The notes under the pieces were generated by a model. That model saw only the letters and a program-made list of their open reading frames with translations, was not told the origin of the DNA and searched no databases. Shown here in pieces: positions 28,057-41,067 of a stretch of DNA of 64,000 nt (positions are counted from its first letter, which is position 1; every line of letters starts with the position of its first letter). The stretch comes from an uncultured Bacteroidia bacterium (GTDB lineage: Bacteria > Bacteroidota > Bacteroidia > Bacteroidales > Prolixibacteraceae), in contig CAIXCY010000014.1 in NCBI GenBank assembly GCA_903918045.1, forward strand, positions 1 to 64,000, given 5' to 3'. The position numbers and the translations under genes were made by a program.

Positions 28057-29637
28057 ATGGCTGGAATAAAACCTGCTGAAGTTTCCGAAATACTGAAAAA
28101 GCAGTTGGATGGTTTCAAAAGTGAAGCCGAATATGCCGAAATTGGAACCGTATTGCAAGTTGGTGATGGTATTGCCCGCGTGTACGGTTTATCAAATATT
28201 CAGTCAAACGAAATGGTTGAATTCAGCTCCGGGGTAATGGGAATCGTTCTTAACCTTGAGGAGGATAATGTTGGTTGCGTTCTGCTCGGTTCTTCAGAAC
28301 GAATTAAAGAGGGTGATGCAGTTAAGAGAACCAATAAAATTGCCTCTATCAACGTTGGAGAAGGACTTCTTGGACGTGTTATCAATACTTTGGGAGAACC
28401 CCTTGACGGCCGTGGTCCGATTACAGGAGAACTCTTTGAACTGCCACTTGAACGTAAGGCACCGGGCGTTATTTACCGTCAACCGGTAAAGGAACCCCTT
28501 CAAACCGGAATCAAGGCCATTGATGCGATGATCCCAATTGGTCGCGGGCAGCGGGAATTAATCATTGGCGACCGTCAGACTGGTAAGACCGCCATTGCCA
28601 TTGATACGATCATCAATCAGAAGGAATTTTACGAAAAAGGTGAACCTGTTTATTGCATCTATGTGGCAATCGGACAAAAAGGTTCTACTGTAGCCAATAT
28701 AGCTAAAACACTCGAGGAACATGGTGCAATGCCATACACTGTAATTGTGATGTCGACATCGTCGGATCCTGCAGCACTTCAGTTTTATGCACCATTTGCC
28801 GGTGCCGCAATTGGTGAATTCTTCAGAGATACGGGTCGCTCAGCATTAATCGTTTACGATGATTTATCGAAACAAGCTGTTGCATACCGTGAAGTTTCAT
28901 TGCTTTTGCGTCGCCCGCCTGGACGTGAAGCTTATCCGGGGGACGTTTTCTACCTTCACTCCCGTCTACTGGAACGTGCGGCAAAAATCAATACAAGTGA
29001 AGCCGTTGCCTCACAGATGAATGATGTACCTGATTCAATCCGTCATCTGTTAAAGGGTGGTGGATCGCTCACCGCACTTCCAATCATCGAAACACAGGAC
29101 GGCGACGTTTCTGCCTATATTCCTACTAACGTAATTTCGATCACTGACGGTCAGATCTTCCTTGAATCGAACCTTTTCAATTCGGGAATCAGGCCTGCTA
29201 TCAACGTAGGTATTTCAGTGTCGCGCGTTGGGGGAAATGCCCAAATCAAGACAATGAAAAAAGTTGCCGGTACACTGAAAATTGCTCAGGCCGAATTTCG
29301 TGAACTTGAAGCTTTCTCTAAATTTAGCTCAGATCTTGATCCTGCAACCAAGGCAGTGCTTGAAAAGGGAACCCGTAACCTTGAGATCCTGAAACAAAAA
29401 CAGTTTTCACCGGTCAAGGTTGAGAATCAAATCGCAATCCTTTATTGTGGGGTACATGGTTTACTTTCTGCGGTTCCAAAGCATTTGGTACAGGATTTTG
29501 AACTTGAATTCCTCGAGGTGCTTGAAGCACAACATAAGGAAACCCTTGCATCATTGCGCGGCGGTTCAATTTGCCACCTCGAAACAGATGTTCTTGAAAA
29601 AGTAGCCAAAGAAGTTTCAACAAAATATTCGGTTTAA
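28057..29637 (+). CDS. atpA: F-type ATP synthase subunit alpha
   Basis: This 526-residue non-catalytic nucleotide-binding subunit has the Walker [14 protein letters not shown], the [42 protein letters not shown] block, and a stretch of about 40 residues before [14 protein letters not shown]. In the N-type paralogue at 38522 that stretch is about 20 residues shorter. Bacteroidota alpha subunits are known for inserted segments of this kind. Confidence 0.97.
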   Translation: MAGIKPAEVSEILKKQLDGFKSEAEYAEIGTVLQVGDGIARVYGLSNIQSNEMVEFSSGVMGIVLNLEEDNVGCVLLGSSERIKEGDAVKRTNKIASINVGEGLLGRVINTLGEPLDGRGPITGELFELPLERKAPGVIYRQPVKEPLQTGIKAIDAMIPIGRGQRELIIGDRQTGKTAIAIDTIINQKEFYEKGEPVYCIYVAIGQKGSTVANIAKTLEEHGAMPYTVIVMSTSSDPAALQFYAPFAGAAIGEFFRDTGRSALIVYDDLSKQAVAYREVSLLLRRPPGREAYPGDVFYLHSRLLERAAKINTSEAVASQMNDVPDSIRHLLKGGGSLTALPIIETQDGDVSAYIPTNVISITDGQIFLESNLFNSGIRPAINVGISVSRVGGNAQIKTMKKVAGTLKIAQAEFRELEAFSKFSSDLDPATKAVLEKGTRNLEILKQKQFSPVKVENQIAILYCGVHGLLSAVPKHLVQDFELEFLEVLEAQHKETLASLRGGSICHLETDVLEKVAKEVSTKYSV

Positions 29638-29679
29638 ATAACTGATTTCAATCAATTAAGAGACAGATAAAACCAGATA

Positions 29680-30570
29680 ATGGCAAATTTAAAAGACATA
29701 CGGACCAGAATAGCCTCAGTGAAATCGACACAGCAGGTAACCAGCGCCATGAAGATGGTATCTGCTGCCAAGTTGCGCAAAGCACAGGATGCTATTATAC
29801 AAATGCGCCCCTATGCCGAAAAACTGAACGAAATTCTGACCAGTGTCAGCAGTAACCTCAGCTCTGATGTTGAGAATAAATATGCCGGGCGAAAAACGGA
29901 AGGACGTATCCTCATCATTGCGATTACATCAAACAGAGGTCTTTGCGGAGGCTTTAATTCTAATGTAGTTAAGAGAGTCTCCGAATTGGTTTCAACCACC
30001 TTCAGAGAACAGGCAGGACGGAAAAAAGTTGATGTTATTGCGGTCGGGAAAAAAGCTGTTGACGGACTTAAATCCAAAGGGATCATCGTTACAAACAGTT
30101 ACCTCGATATTTACGAGAAGCTAAGTTTCTTAACTGCTGGTGAAATTGCTCAATCGCTGATGGAAAGTTATTCAGCAGGTGATTATGACCGGGTTGAATT
30201 GGTTTATAATCAATTTAAAAATGCTGCCGTACAAAACCTCGTAAATGAACAGTTCTTGCCGGTTAGTGTCTCTATCAAGGATACAAAAGCCACAAAAAAA
30301 GCTTCGAATATATCCTATTTGTTTGAACCTTCAATGCAGGAAATAGTGGTTACAATTATTCCACAGTCACTGAAGATTCAGTTCTACAAAGCATTACTTG
30401 ATTCTGTGGCTGCAGAGCATGGAGCACGGATGACAGCAATGCACAAAGCAACAGACAATGCATTTGACCTGATAAAAGAGTTGAAGCTCAATTATAACAA
30501 GGCACGCCAGGCATCAATTACAAATGAAATCCTTGAAATTGTAAGTGGGGCCAATGCCATGAAGAGTTAA
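29680..30570 (+). CDS. atpG: F-type ATP synthase subunit gamma
   Basis: This 296-residue central-stalk subunit has terminal helices KDIRTRIASVKSTQQVTSAMKMVSAAKL and ATDNAFDLIKELKLNYNKARQASITNEILEIVSGA, which form the rotating coiled coil, and the conserved ITSNRGLCGGFN segment. It lies in order between atpA and atpD. Confidence 0.97.
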   Translation: MANLKDIRTRIASVKSTQQVTSAMKMVSAAKLRKAQDAIIQMRPYAEKLNEILTSVSSNLSSDVENKYAGRKTEGRILIIAITSNRGLCGGFNSNVVKRVSELVSTTFREQAGRKKVDVIAVGKKAVDGLKSKGIIVTNSYLDIYEKLSFLTAGEIAQSLMESYSAGDYDRVELVYNQFKNAAVQNLVNEQFLPVSVSIKDTKATKKASNISYLFEPSMQEIVVTIIPQSLKIQFYKALLDSVAAEHGARMTAMHKATDNAFDLIKELKLNYNKARQASITNEILEIVSGANAMKS

Positions 30571-30617
30571 AAAACACAACCAATTCGACAAATTACGAAA
30601 TAAAATATTTGCAATAA

Positions 30618-32147
<1,530 letters not shown>

Positions 32148-32180
32148 TTCAAAATAACGATCAGATAATTTACGTATTAT

Positions 32181-32426
32181 ATGTTGAAGCTTGAGATTAT
32201 CACTTCGGAAAAATTGCTGTTCGCCGGCGAGATAAAAATCGTCAAACTACCAGGAGTCTCCGGATCATTCGAAATTATGGAAAACCACGCACCTATTATT
32301 TCTACGCTGATGCAGGGGAAAATTAAGGTGAAAGAGATTAACGACATGGTTTCCTATTTTGAAATCAAGGGAGGCCTGGTCGAATTATCAAATAATGACG
32401 TTAAGGTTCTTGTCGAAGAACAGTAA
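32181..32426 (+). CDS. atpC: F-type ATP synthase subunit epsilon, short form
   Basis: This 81-residue protein has only the N-terminal beta sandwich of epsilon (LEIITSEKLLFAGEIKIVKLPGVSGSFEIMENHAPII). The C-terminal two-helix domain that inhibits ATP hydrolysis in many bacteria is absent, as is usual in Bacteroidota. It closes the F-type locus and is followed by a terminator. Confidence 0.93.
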   Translation: MLKLEIITSEKLLFAGEIKIVKLPGVSGSFEIMENHAPIISTLMQGKIKVKEINDMVSYFEIKGGLVELSNNDVKVLVEEQ

Positions 32427-32455
32427 AAACGATAGAGAATAAATTGATTAGATAC

Positions 32456-32490
32456 AAAAAATGGGATAGCCAAAAGCTGTTCCATTTTTT
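32456..32490 (+). terminator. Terminator of the F-ATPase operon
   Basis: The sequence aaaaatgggatagc pairs with gctgttccattttt, giving a 14-bp stem with two wobble pairs and a 5-base loop, ending in six T residues. It lies 30 bases after the atpC stop. Confidence 0.85.
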
Positions 32491-32683
32491 CATGAATGAC
32501 TACCCCGATAATTCTTGAACTTTCCAAGATTCCAACCTGGCTATATTGTGGATTTAACCCATACCGACACGATAGCTTTCAAATTGTAAGGAACAGGTCC
32601 CTTGATTTAACTCTTTGACAATAAAAAATCAAAATAAATTTCAATTTTTTTGATTTAAACCAGTTAATTTATCTTCCTTTTTT

Positions 32684-32691
32684 TAATTTTG
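32684..32691 (+). promoter_or_regulatory. -7 element upstream of trpB
   Basis: The perfect -7 element taattttg lies about 100 bases before the trpB ATG. The -33 box is not clear. A 5' UTR of about 90 bases would contain the small ORF at 32711. Confidence 0.4.
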
Positions 32692-32710
32692 ACAATCAGG
32701 AATCAACCAG

Positions 32711-32752
32711 ATGGATTCATCCGGCCACCATCAAAGGAAGAAGCAGAAATGA
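32711..32752 (+). CDS. Possible 13-residue leader peptide ORF
   Basis: An ATG-to-TGA frame encodes MDSSGHHQRKKQK, 35 bases upstream of trpB and just downstream of the -7 element. A very basic tail with two adjacent histidines and no tryptophan does not fit a classic trp attenuator. It may be a translated leader, or chance. The rest of 32491-32787 holds no gene that I can see. Confidence 0.3.
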   Translation: MDSSGHHQRKKQK

Positions 32753-32787
32753 GCTTAAAATATTTTACACATCAATAATATAAACAG

Positions 32788-33990
32788 ATGACTACGAACT
32801 ATTTTAAAAATTACCCGAACAAAGATGGATTTTATGAGGAGTATGGCGGAAGTTTTATACCCCCGCAACTTCAAACTGAAATGGAAAAGATTACTGATGC
32901 TTATTTTTCTATCAGCAAGTCTCATAATTTTATCTCTGAATTACGCAGTATTCGCAAACACTACCAGGGAAGACCAACTCCAACCTACTTTTGCAACAGG
33001 CTATCAACGAAATACGGTGGTCGGATTTATTTAAAACGTGAAGATCTTAACCATACCGGGGCTCACAAGCTTAACCATTGTATGGGTGAGGCATTGCTGG
33101 CTAAATATCTCGGAAAAAAGAAACTGATTGCCGAAACCGGAGCCGGACAGCATGGGGTAGCCCTTGCAACAGCAGCTGCTTATTTTGGATTGGAGTGTGA
33201 AATTCACATGGGTGAAGTGGATATCATCAAAGAACATCCCAATGTGGTAAGAATGAAGATCCTGGGTGCTAAAGTTGTCCCGGTTTCCTTCGGACTAAAA
33301 ACATTAAAGGAGGCTGTCGATTCGGCTTTCGGCGCATACATGCAGGATTTCGAAAATAGTATCTACTGCATTGGATCGGTTGTCGGTCCTCACCCATTCC
33401 CAATGATGGTGCGCGATTTTCAGCGAGTAGTTGGTATCGAGGCCAAAGAGCAGTTTCTGGAAATGACAGGGGAACTTCCTGACAACGTGGTTGCCTGTGT
33501 AGGCGGTGGAAGTAACGCAATGGGGATATTTTCAGCTTTTCTCGGGGAAGAGGAGTGCAAACTCTTTGGTGTTGAACCTGCCGGCCGTTCGCTGGAATTA
33601 GGTGAACATGCTGCTACAATGACACTTGGAACACCAGGAATCATCCATGGATTTAAGTGCTATTTACTTCAGGATGAAAAAGGGGAGCCATCACCGGTAT
33701 ATTCTGTAGCCAGTGGTTTGGATTATCCCGGAGTTGGTCCGGAGCACAGCATGCTAAAAGATTTGAAAAAAGTAACCTATGTAACTGCAAACGACAAAGA
33801 GACGATAGACGCATTTTACGAGTTAAGCCGTTTGGAAGGGATTATTCCCGCTCTGGAAAGTGCACATGCAGTAGCCCATGCCCTTAAACTTGCAAAAGAA
33901 AATCCAAGACAATCAATACTTGTGAACCTAAGCGGTCGCGGTGATAAAGACGTCGATTATGTTATGGATACTTATGGTTTGCCTGAATAA
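32788..33990 (+). CDS. trpB: Tryptophan synthase beta-like PLP enzyme, stand-alone
   Basis: This 400-residue fold-type II PLP enzyme keeps the catalytic lysine in [20 protein letters not shown], the glutamate in [11 protein letters not shown], the phosphate loop [10 protein letters not shown] and the C-terminal [13 protein letters not shown]. Parts usually strict in TrpB differ: INNVLGQ is replaced by LNHCMGE, and the loop reads [12 protein letters not shown]. There is no trpA beside it. It could make tryptophan with a distant TrpA, or act alone on serine and indole. It is a single gene between the two ATPase operons, with its own terminator. Confidence 0.88.
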   Translation: MTTNYFKNYPNKDGFYEEYGGSFIPPQLQTEMEKITDAYFSISKSHNFISELRSIRKHYQGRPTPTYFCNRLSTKYGGRIYLKREDLNHTGAHKLNHCMGEALLAKYLGKKKLIAETGAGQHGVALATAAAYFGLECEIHMGEVDIIKEHPNVVRMKILGAKVVPVSFGLKTLKEAVDSAFGAYMQDFENSIYCIGSVVGPHPFPMMVRDFQRVVGIEAKEQFLEMTGELPDNVVACVGGGSNAMGIFSAFLGEEECKLFGVEPAGRSLELGEHAATMTLGTPGIIHGFKCYLLQDEKGEPSPVYSVASGLDYPGVGPEHSMLKDLKKVTYVTANDKETIDAFYELSRLEGIIPALESAHAVAHALKLAKENPRQSILVNLSGRGDKDVDYVMDTYGLPE

Positions 33991-34081
33991 ACTCTTTAAT
34001 CTATTAGACTTTTAGGCATCTTGGCCTGAATTTTTAAACCACTTTTAAAATAAATTATTTGATAAAATTGAAAATCATATT

Positions 34082-34124
34082 CAACCCCGGAATCAACTTC
34101 ATTGGTTTCGGGGTTGTTGTCTTT
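34082..34124 (+). terminator. Terminator after trpB
   Basis: The arms caaccccggaa and tttcggggttg form an 11-bp stem including one wobble pair, followed by a T-rich run (ttgtcttt), about 90 bases after the trpB stop. Confidence 0.75.
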
Positions 34125-34262
34125 ACATAAAACCATATTCCTATTTTCTCATCATGGAAAACTTAATGATTTTATTTTTCGAAACTGCGCTATAAATTGT
34201 ATTAAAATCCTTGAAATTGATCAAAATATTGCGTATATTTCACATAACCATTAATTTGATAG

Positions 34263-35663
<1,401 letters not shown>

Positions 35664-35686
35664 ATCAAACATTATAAGAATCAGCA

Positions 35687-36091
35687 ATGGAAACAAAGCT
35701 TATGAATCTGAAAATCCTACTGCCGTATCAGATATTTGCCGATCTGAAAGGGATTACGCGTATTGTAGCTGAAACATTGCAGGGATCCTTTGGATTACTG
35801 CCGCACCGTCTGGATTGCACTGCAGCCCTGGCACCCGGGATTTTAACTTATGAAACTGAAGAGGGAAAAGTAGTTTATATAGCCACCGACGAGGGAATTC
35901 TGGTTAAGGCTGGTGCAAATGTCCTCGTATCGGTCCGAAATGCCGTTGGAGGTGTGGACCTGGGCGATTTACACAAAACAGTCATTCAGGATTTCGAAAA
36001 TATGGATGAGCATGAAAAAAAAGTGCGTACCGTAATGGCCAAACTCGAACTGGGATTCATTCGCAGATTTGAGGAATTCCGTAAAAAATAA
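35687..36091 (+). CDS. atpC: N-ATPase subunit epsilon
   Basis: This 134-residue protein has an N-terminal beta sandwich (MNLKILLPYQIFADLKGITRI, GSFGLLPHRLDCTAALAPGIL) and a helical C-terminal tail (DEHEKKVRTVMAKLELGFIRRFEEFRKK). It is therefore longer than the 81-residue F-type copy and may keep an inhibitory C-terminal domain. It follows atpD by 23 bases; ATG 35702 (MNLK) is an alternative start. Confidence 0.9.
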   Translation: METKLMNLKILLPYQIFADLKGITRIVAETLQGSFGLLPHRLDCTAALAPGILTYETEEGKVVYIATDEGILVKAGANVLVSVRNAVGGVDLGDLHKTVIQDFENMDEHEKKVRTVMAKLELGFIRRFEEFRKK

Positions 36092-36099
36092 TCCTCAAA

Positions 36100-36420
36100 A
36101 TGAAACACGACGAAATCCAAAAGAATTTCAGACAAATTATCGGATCAAAAGAGAAACAAAAACTCATGGAGAAGCAAAAATCCAAACGTGGATTATTATT
36201 TGGCTTAGGAATGTTTGGACTCGTGGGTTGGTCGGTTACAGTCCCTACACTTCTTGGAGCTTTTCTGGGTATTTGGTTAGACAAGCAGTTTCCCGGCAAA
36301 CAATCGTGGACGCTTACATTTTTACTGATAGGATTAATAGTCGGATGCGTGAGTGCCTGGCATTGGCTGGCCAGCGAGGATAAGGATATCCATAAAAATA
36401 AGGAAGACAAAAATGAATGA
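36100..36420 (+). CDS. atpQ: N-ATPase accessory protein AtpQ
   Basis: This 106-residue protein has a basic N-terminus, two membrane helices (GMFGLVGWSVTVPTLLGAFLGIWLD and TLTFLLIGLIVGCVSAWHWL) and a charged tail. It resembles AtpZ/AtpI and occupies the AtpQ position. AtpQ and AtpR are found only in N-ATPase operons and are thought to help assemble the Na+ rotor. Its stop overlaps the atpR start by 8 bases. Confidence 0.88.
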   Translation: MKHDEIQKNFRQIIGSKEKQKLMEKQKSKRGLLFGLGMFGLVGWSVTVPTLLGAFLGIWLDKQFPGKQSWTLTFLLIGLIVGCVSAWHWLASEDKDIHKNKEDKNE

Positions 36421-36703
36421 GACGATGACAATTATTGGAGTATTAATCATAGGATTACTTCTGGGGATATTCTTTTTCGGCGGATTATGGTGGACAACCC
36501 AAAAAGGGATCCAGTCCAAATCGCCAGCTTTATGGTTTCTTGGAAGCCTAATTATACGGATGGCAATCACGATAACCGCATTTTATTATATTTCGCGTGA
36601 TCACTGGGACAGAGCACTGATCTGTCTGATAGGTTTTATTATCGCCCGAGGGATCATTATGCGATCGACAAAGGTTAAAGAAATTAATGAAACACAGCAA
36701 TAA
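36413..36703 (+). CDS. atpR: N-ATPase accessory protein AtpR
   Basis: This 96-residue protein has three hydrophobic segments (IIGVLIIGLLLGIFFFGGLWW, LWFLGSLIIRMAITITAFYYIS, ALICLIGFIIARGIIMR). The conserved polar residues within the helices, such as RMAIT, are typical of AtpR. The start was moved from 36353 to ATG 36413, which overlaps the atpQ stop (atgaatga) and gives the usual size. It is a hallmark gene of N-ATPase operons. Confidence 0.88.
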   Translation: MNETMTIIGVLIIGLLLGIFFFGGLWWTTQKGIQSKSPALWFLGSLIIRMAITITAFYYISRDHWDRALICLIGFIIARGIIMRSTKVKEINETQQ

Positions 36704-36715
36704 AGAATCAAGAAA

Positions 36716-37399
36716 ATGAGAATTAGTCCCGATGAAATGGTATTTTTTGAGTATGGTTTTGTAAAAATCAACTTTACAATTGTCACTACTTGGGCCATAA
36801 TGTTATTCATGGTGATTGGTTCGATCTTGGTCACCCGAAAACTGGTTATCAAAACTAAGATTTCCAGGTGGCAGAGTATTCTTGAAATGGTTGTAACCGG
36901 CATAAAAGAGCAGATTGAAGAGGTAGGATTGCACAAATCAAAGACCTATATCGGATTTTTGGGAACCCTGTTTTTGTTCCTTTTTACCTCTAACCTGCTT
37001 ACCATTCTGCCGGTCTATGAACCGCCCACAAGTTCACTCTCTACAACTGCAGCCCTGGCGGTATCTGTATTCTTTGCTGTTCCAGTTTTCAATATTATGG
37101 AACATGGAATATTAGACTACCTCAGGTCGTACGTAAAGCCATTGCCAATAATGCTTCCATTTCATATAATCAGTGAATTCTCACGTACCCTGGCTCTGGC
37201 AGTTCGTTTGTTCGGGAACATGATGAGCGGTGTAATAATTCTTGGTATCCTGATTACCATTACACCCCTGGTATTCCCGATCGTAATGACCGCCTTTGGC
37301 TTACTTACAGGTTCGGTTCAGTCCTATATATTTACAATCCTTGCAACGGTATTTATTGCCGCAGCGGCCAATGAGACAGAAACAGAGGTAAATACCTAA
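36716..37399 (+). CDS. atpB: N-ATPase subunit a
   Basis: This 227-residue Fo stator subunit has the essential arginine in RTLALAVRLFGNMMSG and a last helix with LLTGSVQSYIFTILATVFIAAA. There is no signal peptide and no long periplasmic extension, so it is about 140 residues shorter than the F-type copy. It faces the Na+-type c ring encoded next. Confidence 0.93.
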   Translation: MRISPDEMVFFEYGFVKINFTIVTTWAIMLFMVIGSILVTRKLVIKTKISRWQSILEMVVTGIKEQIEEVGLHKSKTYIGFLGTLFLFLFTSNLLTILPVYEPPTSSLSTTAALAVSVFFAVPVFNIMEHGILDYLRSYVKPLPIMLPFHIISEFSRTLALAVRLFGNMMSGVIILGILITITPLVFPIVMTAFGLLTGSVQSYIFTILATVFIAAAANETETEVNT

Positions 37400-37437
37400 A
37401 TATAATTGAATTAATAATTTAAAAGGAGGACAATCTT

Positions 37438-37719
37438 ATGGACAATATCACACTTATTGGAGCAGTTTCCATTCTAACTGCCGGTATTACAATGGCCATT
37501 GGAAGTATTGGCCCCGCTATGGGAGAAGCCAAGGCGGTAGTTGCTGCACTAACTTCCATCGCTCAGCAGCCTGATGCTGCATCAACAATAACTCGTACGC
37601 TATTCGTCGGGCTTGCAATGATCGAGTCGATGGCTATTTATTGTTTCGTTGTCTCAATGATTCTGCTTTTTGCCAATCCGTTTTGGAATTTCGTTATCAC
37701 AAAAGTTACCGGAGGCTGA
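37438..37719 (+). CDS. atpE: N-ATPase subunit c with sodium-binding residues
   Basis: This 93-residue proteolipid has two helices. Helix 1 ends GSIGPAMGEAKAVVAAL and helix 2 has AMIESMAIYCFVVSMILLFANP. Aligned with the Ilyobacter tartaricus c subunit, the ion ligands Gln32, Glu65, Ser66 and Tyr70 become Glu30, Glu63, Ser64 and Tyr68. The ES...Y signature and a second glutamate in helix 1 are the double-carboxylate pattern of N-ATPases, so Na+ transport is predicted. A purine-rich ribosome binding site (aaaaggagg) precedes the ATG. Confidence 0.95.
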   Translation: MDNITLIGAVSILTAGITMAIGSIGPAMGEAKAVVAALTSIAQQPDAASTITRTLFVGLAMIESMAIYCFVVSMILLFANPFWNFVITKVTGG

Positions 37720-37721
37720 AT

Positions 37722-38507
37722 ATGTTATTCGACTGGTTCACATTTGCTGCACAATTAGTTAATTTTCTGATTCTGGCCTGGCTCTTAAAACGTTTTCTGT
37801 TTAAGCCAATCCTGGAGGCTATTGACCAACGGGAGAAGCTAATTGCCAATCAATTACATGAAGCGGAAGAGAGCAAAGCGAATACGGGCCGGGAATTTGA
37901 ACGCTTTCAGCAAAAAAACAGCGAGTTTGATCGGCAACGAGGTGACCTTTTAACAAATGCCATTCTTGAAATTAATGCTGAACGACAAAAACTCATGGAA
38001 CAAACCCGGGTTGAAGTTGAATCCTTACGTTTGCGTTTACAGGAATCGTTGAGAAATGAACAGCTTAATGTGGGTTCTGAAATCATCCGGCGCACCCGTG
38101 AAGAGGTTTTTACTGTTGTACGCAAAACCCTGGATGACCTGGCCTCAGCTAATTTGGAGGAGCAGATGACCACTGTTTTTATAAAACAAATTAATGAATT
38201 AAATTCTGATCAATGGGGGATGCTGAATTCTGCCTTATGTAAACCTGGCGGTGAAATTTATGTGCGAAGTGCATTTGAAATGCCAGTAAGCCAGCAAATT
38301 GCCATTAAAAATGTGATCAATGGTAATTTTAAGCTGTTGGCCGATATTAAATTTGAAACTTCACCTCAATTTATCAGTGGTATTGAACTGATTACCAACG
38401 GATATAAAGTTTCCTGGAATATTGAGGATTATCTTATATCATTGGAAGCCAATATTACTGACCTATTGAATCAGCGGAGTGATTTAATGACTGAAAAGGT
38501 CTCTTAA
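37722..38507 (+). CDS. atpF: N-ATPase subunit b with delta-like C-terminus
   Basis: This 261-residue protein has an N-terminal helix ([25 protein letters not shown]) and a long coiled coil like subunit b. From about residue 185 a segment follows that resembles the C-terminal domain of delta/OSCP ([20 protein letters not shown], then [24 protein letters not shown]). This explains the missing atpH gene. The start was moved from 37641 to ATG 37722, three bases after the atpE stop; the longer track ORF overlaps atpE. Confidence 0.92.
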   Translation: MLFDWFTFAAQLVNFLILAWLLKRFLFKPILEAIDQREKLIANQLHEAEESKANTGREFERFQQKNSEFDRQRGDLLTNAILEINAERQKLMEQTRVEVESLRLRLQESLRNEQLNVGSEIIRRTREEVFTVVRKTLDDLASANLEEQMTTVFIKQINELNSDQWGMLNSALCKPGGEIYVRSAFEMPVSQQIAIKNVINGNFKLLADIKFETSPQFISGIELITNGYKVSWNIEDYLISLEANITDLLNQRSDLMTEKVS

Positions 38508-38521
38508 CAGATTCATTTAAT

Positions 38522-40051
38522 ATGGAATCGATAAAATTGCAGAATCTTCTTGATCATACAATTGACGGAATAAGTCAGTCACTGGAGAACTTTAATCCTC
38601 AATTAACGACCAAAGAGGTAGGAATAATTACCTCCTTATCTACAGGAATAGTTAAAGTTTCAGGCGTTCCGGGTGTTGGATTTGAAGAGCTCTTGAAATT
38701 CCCGGGAGATTTGTATGGTATTGCTTTTAATATTGATGAAGAAGAAGTTGGAGTGGTTCTGCTTGGCGATTATTCCCATCTACAGGCAGGGGACGTCGTG
38801 GAGCGAACGGGTCGTGTGATGGATGTACCGGTTGGAGATTCCTTAATCGGCCGGGTAATTAATCCACTTGGAGAGCCACTGGACGAAAAAGGTACGCTTA
38901 TTTTCAGCCACCGACTGCCCATTGAGCGCCCCTCGCCCGCTATTGTTGACCGCGAACCGGTTATCGTACCCTTGCAAACAGGCTTAAAAGTTATAGATGC
39001 CCTTATTCCGGTAGGACGTGGTCAGCGTGAATTAATCATGGGTGACAGGCAAACCGGGAAGACAGCCATTGCGATAGACACCATTATTAATCAGCATGAT
39101 CAGAATGTATTATGCATCTATTGTGCCATTGGACAGCGTGCTGCAAGCGTCGCCAAAGTAGTGGCCGACCTTCGGGAGAAAGGAGCTATGGAATACACCA
39201 TCGTGATCGTGACGGAAGGGAATGATGCCCCGGGGTTAAATTTCATTGCCCCCTATGCTGCAACGAGTATAGGAGAATATTTTATGGAAAAGGGGAGAGA
39301 TGTTCTGATAGTTTATGATGATCTTACCCATCATGCCAGAGCTTACCGCGAAATATCCCTTTTATTACGTCGCCCACCCGGCCGTGAAGCCTTCCCAGGG
39401 GATATTTTCTATATTCACTCCCGGCTTTTGGAGAGGTCAACACATTTGTGCCGGGAGCTTGGAGGAGGTTCATTAACCGCGCTCCCTATTGTTGAAACCG
39501 AGGCTCAAAATATCTCGGCCTATATCCCGACAAACCTGATCTCGATTACCGATGGTCAGATCTACCTATCGCCTACGTTATTCGAACTTGGTGTACTTCC
39601 GGCAGTGGATGTCGGGATGTCGGTTTCAAGGGTAGGCGGGAAAGCGCAAAGACCTGCGTACCGCTCAGTAACAGGCGCTTTAAAACTGGCCTACTCTCAA
39701 TTTGAAGAATTGGAGACCTTTGCCAAATTCGGCACGAGGCTGGATGAGCATACTCGAAAGATAATCGCCCACGGCCGCCGCATAAGAGCTTGTCTGAAGC
39801 AACCGGCTTCGGCACCGATTACGCTGGCTGAACAAATCACAGTCCTGTTGGCGCTTACGAATGGTTATTTCGATGAAGTTCCCCTGGACAGAATGAAGGA
39901 GGCAGAACGCTCCTTACGCATAAAAGCAGCTGAACTTCCTGAAGATACCCGGAAACGATTTAATTCAACATTACCCTTCAGTGACGATGACCGAACGTTA
40001 ATCCTTCAACTGGCACTAAAGGCCCTTGAACCATTCACTGAACAATTATGA
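38522..40051 (+). CDS. atpA: N-ATPase subunit alpha
   Basis: This 509-residue non-catalytic nucleotide-binding subunit has the P-loop [16 protein letters not shown] and [42 protein letters not shown], then a short link to [16 protein letters not shown]. Relative to the F-type alpha it lacks about 20 residues in that link. Its end overlaps the atpG start (atga), so the two are translationally coupled. Confidence 0.95.
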   Translation: MESIKLQNLLDHTIDGISQSLENFNPQLTTKEVGIITSLSTGIVKVSGVPGVGFEELLKFPGDLYGIAFNIDEEEVGVVLLGDYSHLQAGDVVERTGRVMDVPVGDSLIGRVINPLGEPLDEKGTLIFSHRLPIERPSPAIVDREPVIVPLQTGLKVIDALIPVGRGQRELIMGDRQTGKTAIAIDTIINQHDQNVLCIYCAIGQRAASVAKVVADLREKGAMEYTIVIVTEGNDAPGLNFIAPYAATSIGEYFMEKGRDVLIVYDDLTHHARAYREISLLLRRPPGREAFPGDIFYIHSRLLERSTHLCRELGGGSLTALPIVETEAQNISAYIPTNLISITDGQIYLSPTLFELGVLPAVDVGMSVSRVGGKAQRPAYRSVTGALKLAYSQFEELETFAKFGTRLDEHTRKIIAHGRRIRACLKQPASAPITLAEQITVLLALTNGYFDEVPLDRMKEAERSLRIKAAELPEDTRKRFNSTLPFSDDDRTLILQLALKALEPFTEQL

Positions 40052-40932
40052 GCGATACACTTGAAAGCTTAAAACGAAAAATAAACGGTGCAACAGATCT
40101 CGAATCGGTTGTTCGTACCATGAAGGTTCTGGCAGCTTCAAATATCATTCAGTACGAAAAAGCAGTAATCTCATTGGCTGAATATTACAGGACAGTTGAA
40201 TTAGGATTATATGTCTGTTTTCAAAAAGCAGGAGTGATTAATTTTACAGACAAGAAATACTCAGACCACAGAGCCATCGGCGCGATTGTTTTTGGTTCTG
40301 ATCAGGGGCTCGTGGGGCAGTTTAATGATGTTCTTTCAGCCTATGTCTCAAATTTTCTTGCCAATTTACAAGGACCTAAACGAATTTGGGCTGTTGGTGA
40401 ACGGATTCAATCTCTATTGGAAGATGATAAATTATCCATATCTGGACTATTTTCAGTACCAAATTCGGTAAATACAATAACGCCTGTTATCGGTCAGATT
40501 CTGCTTGATTGTGAATCGGAACGGGAAAATGGGGAAATTTCACAACTCTACATTTTTCATAACAAGCCAAAACCAGGAGCTCTTTATGAACCAACAGTTC
40601 AGCGTCTTCTGCCGCTTGATGAAACCTGGTATCAAAGCGTAACTCAAATCAACTGGCCCACAAATTATATCCCGGAACCAATTAATGGTATTGCACCTAC
40701 TCTGCACGGAATTATCAGACAATATCTGTTTATTTCATTGTTCAGGGCATGTGCTGAATCACTCGCCAGTGAGAATGCAAGCAGGTTAGCCGCAATGCAA
40801 CGTGCCGAGAAAAATATTGACGAACTTCTTGAAGATCTGAATCGCTCTTTCCATCGTCTTCGTCAGTCTACAATCGATGAGGAATTGTTTGATGTAATTT
40901 CGGGCTCTGAGGCGTTGTTGGCGAAGAAATAA
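40048..40932 (+). CDS. atpG: N-ATPase subunit gamma
   Basis: This 294-residue central-stalk subunit diverges from the F-type copy but keeps the two rotor helices ([28 protein letters not shown] at the start, [41 protein letters not shown] at the end) and a [11 protein letters not shown] segment in place of SNRGLCGGFN. N-ATPase gamma subunits are generally the most variable. It is the last gene of the operon; no clear terminator follows. Confidence 0.92.
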   Translation: MSDTLESLKRKINGATDLESVVRTMKVLAASNIIQYEKAVISLAEYYRTVELGLYVCFQKAGVINFTDKKYSDHRAIGAIVFGSDQGLVGQFNDVLSAYVSNFLANLQGPKRIWAVGERIQSLLEDDKLSISGLFSVPNSVNTITPVIGQILLDCESERENGEISQLYIFHNKPKPGALYEPTVQRLLPLDETWYQSVTQINWPTNYIPEPINGIAPTLHGIIRQYLFISLFRACAESLASENASRLAAMQRAEKNIDELLEDLNRSFHRLRQSTIDEELFDVISGSEALLAKK

Positions 40933-41067
40933 ATTCTTTAATATAAAATCCACCCCAATTGAATATTTAAAGCCCAATTTTATAATTCTGTATCAAACAT
41001 AGAAAAACCATATTTAAAAATAGAAATTCATAATAAATAACCATTTTTACAGAAACAATCAAAAAAA

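Noticed and set aside
32788-33990. trpB as cargo brought in with the N-ATPase operon
   Set aside because: It has its own promoter element and terminators on both sides, and trpB is not known as part of N-ATPase operons; adjacency alone is not evidence.
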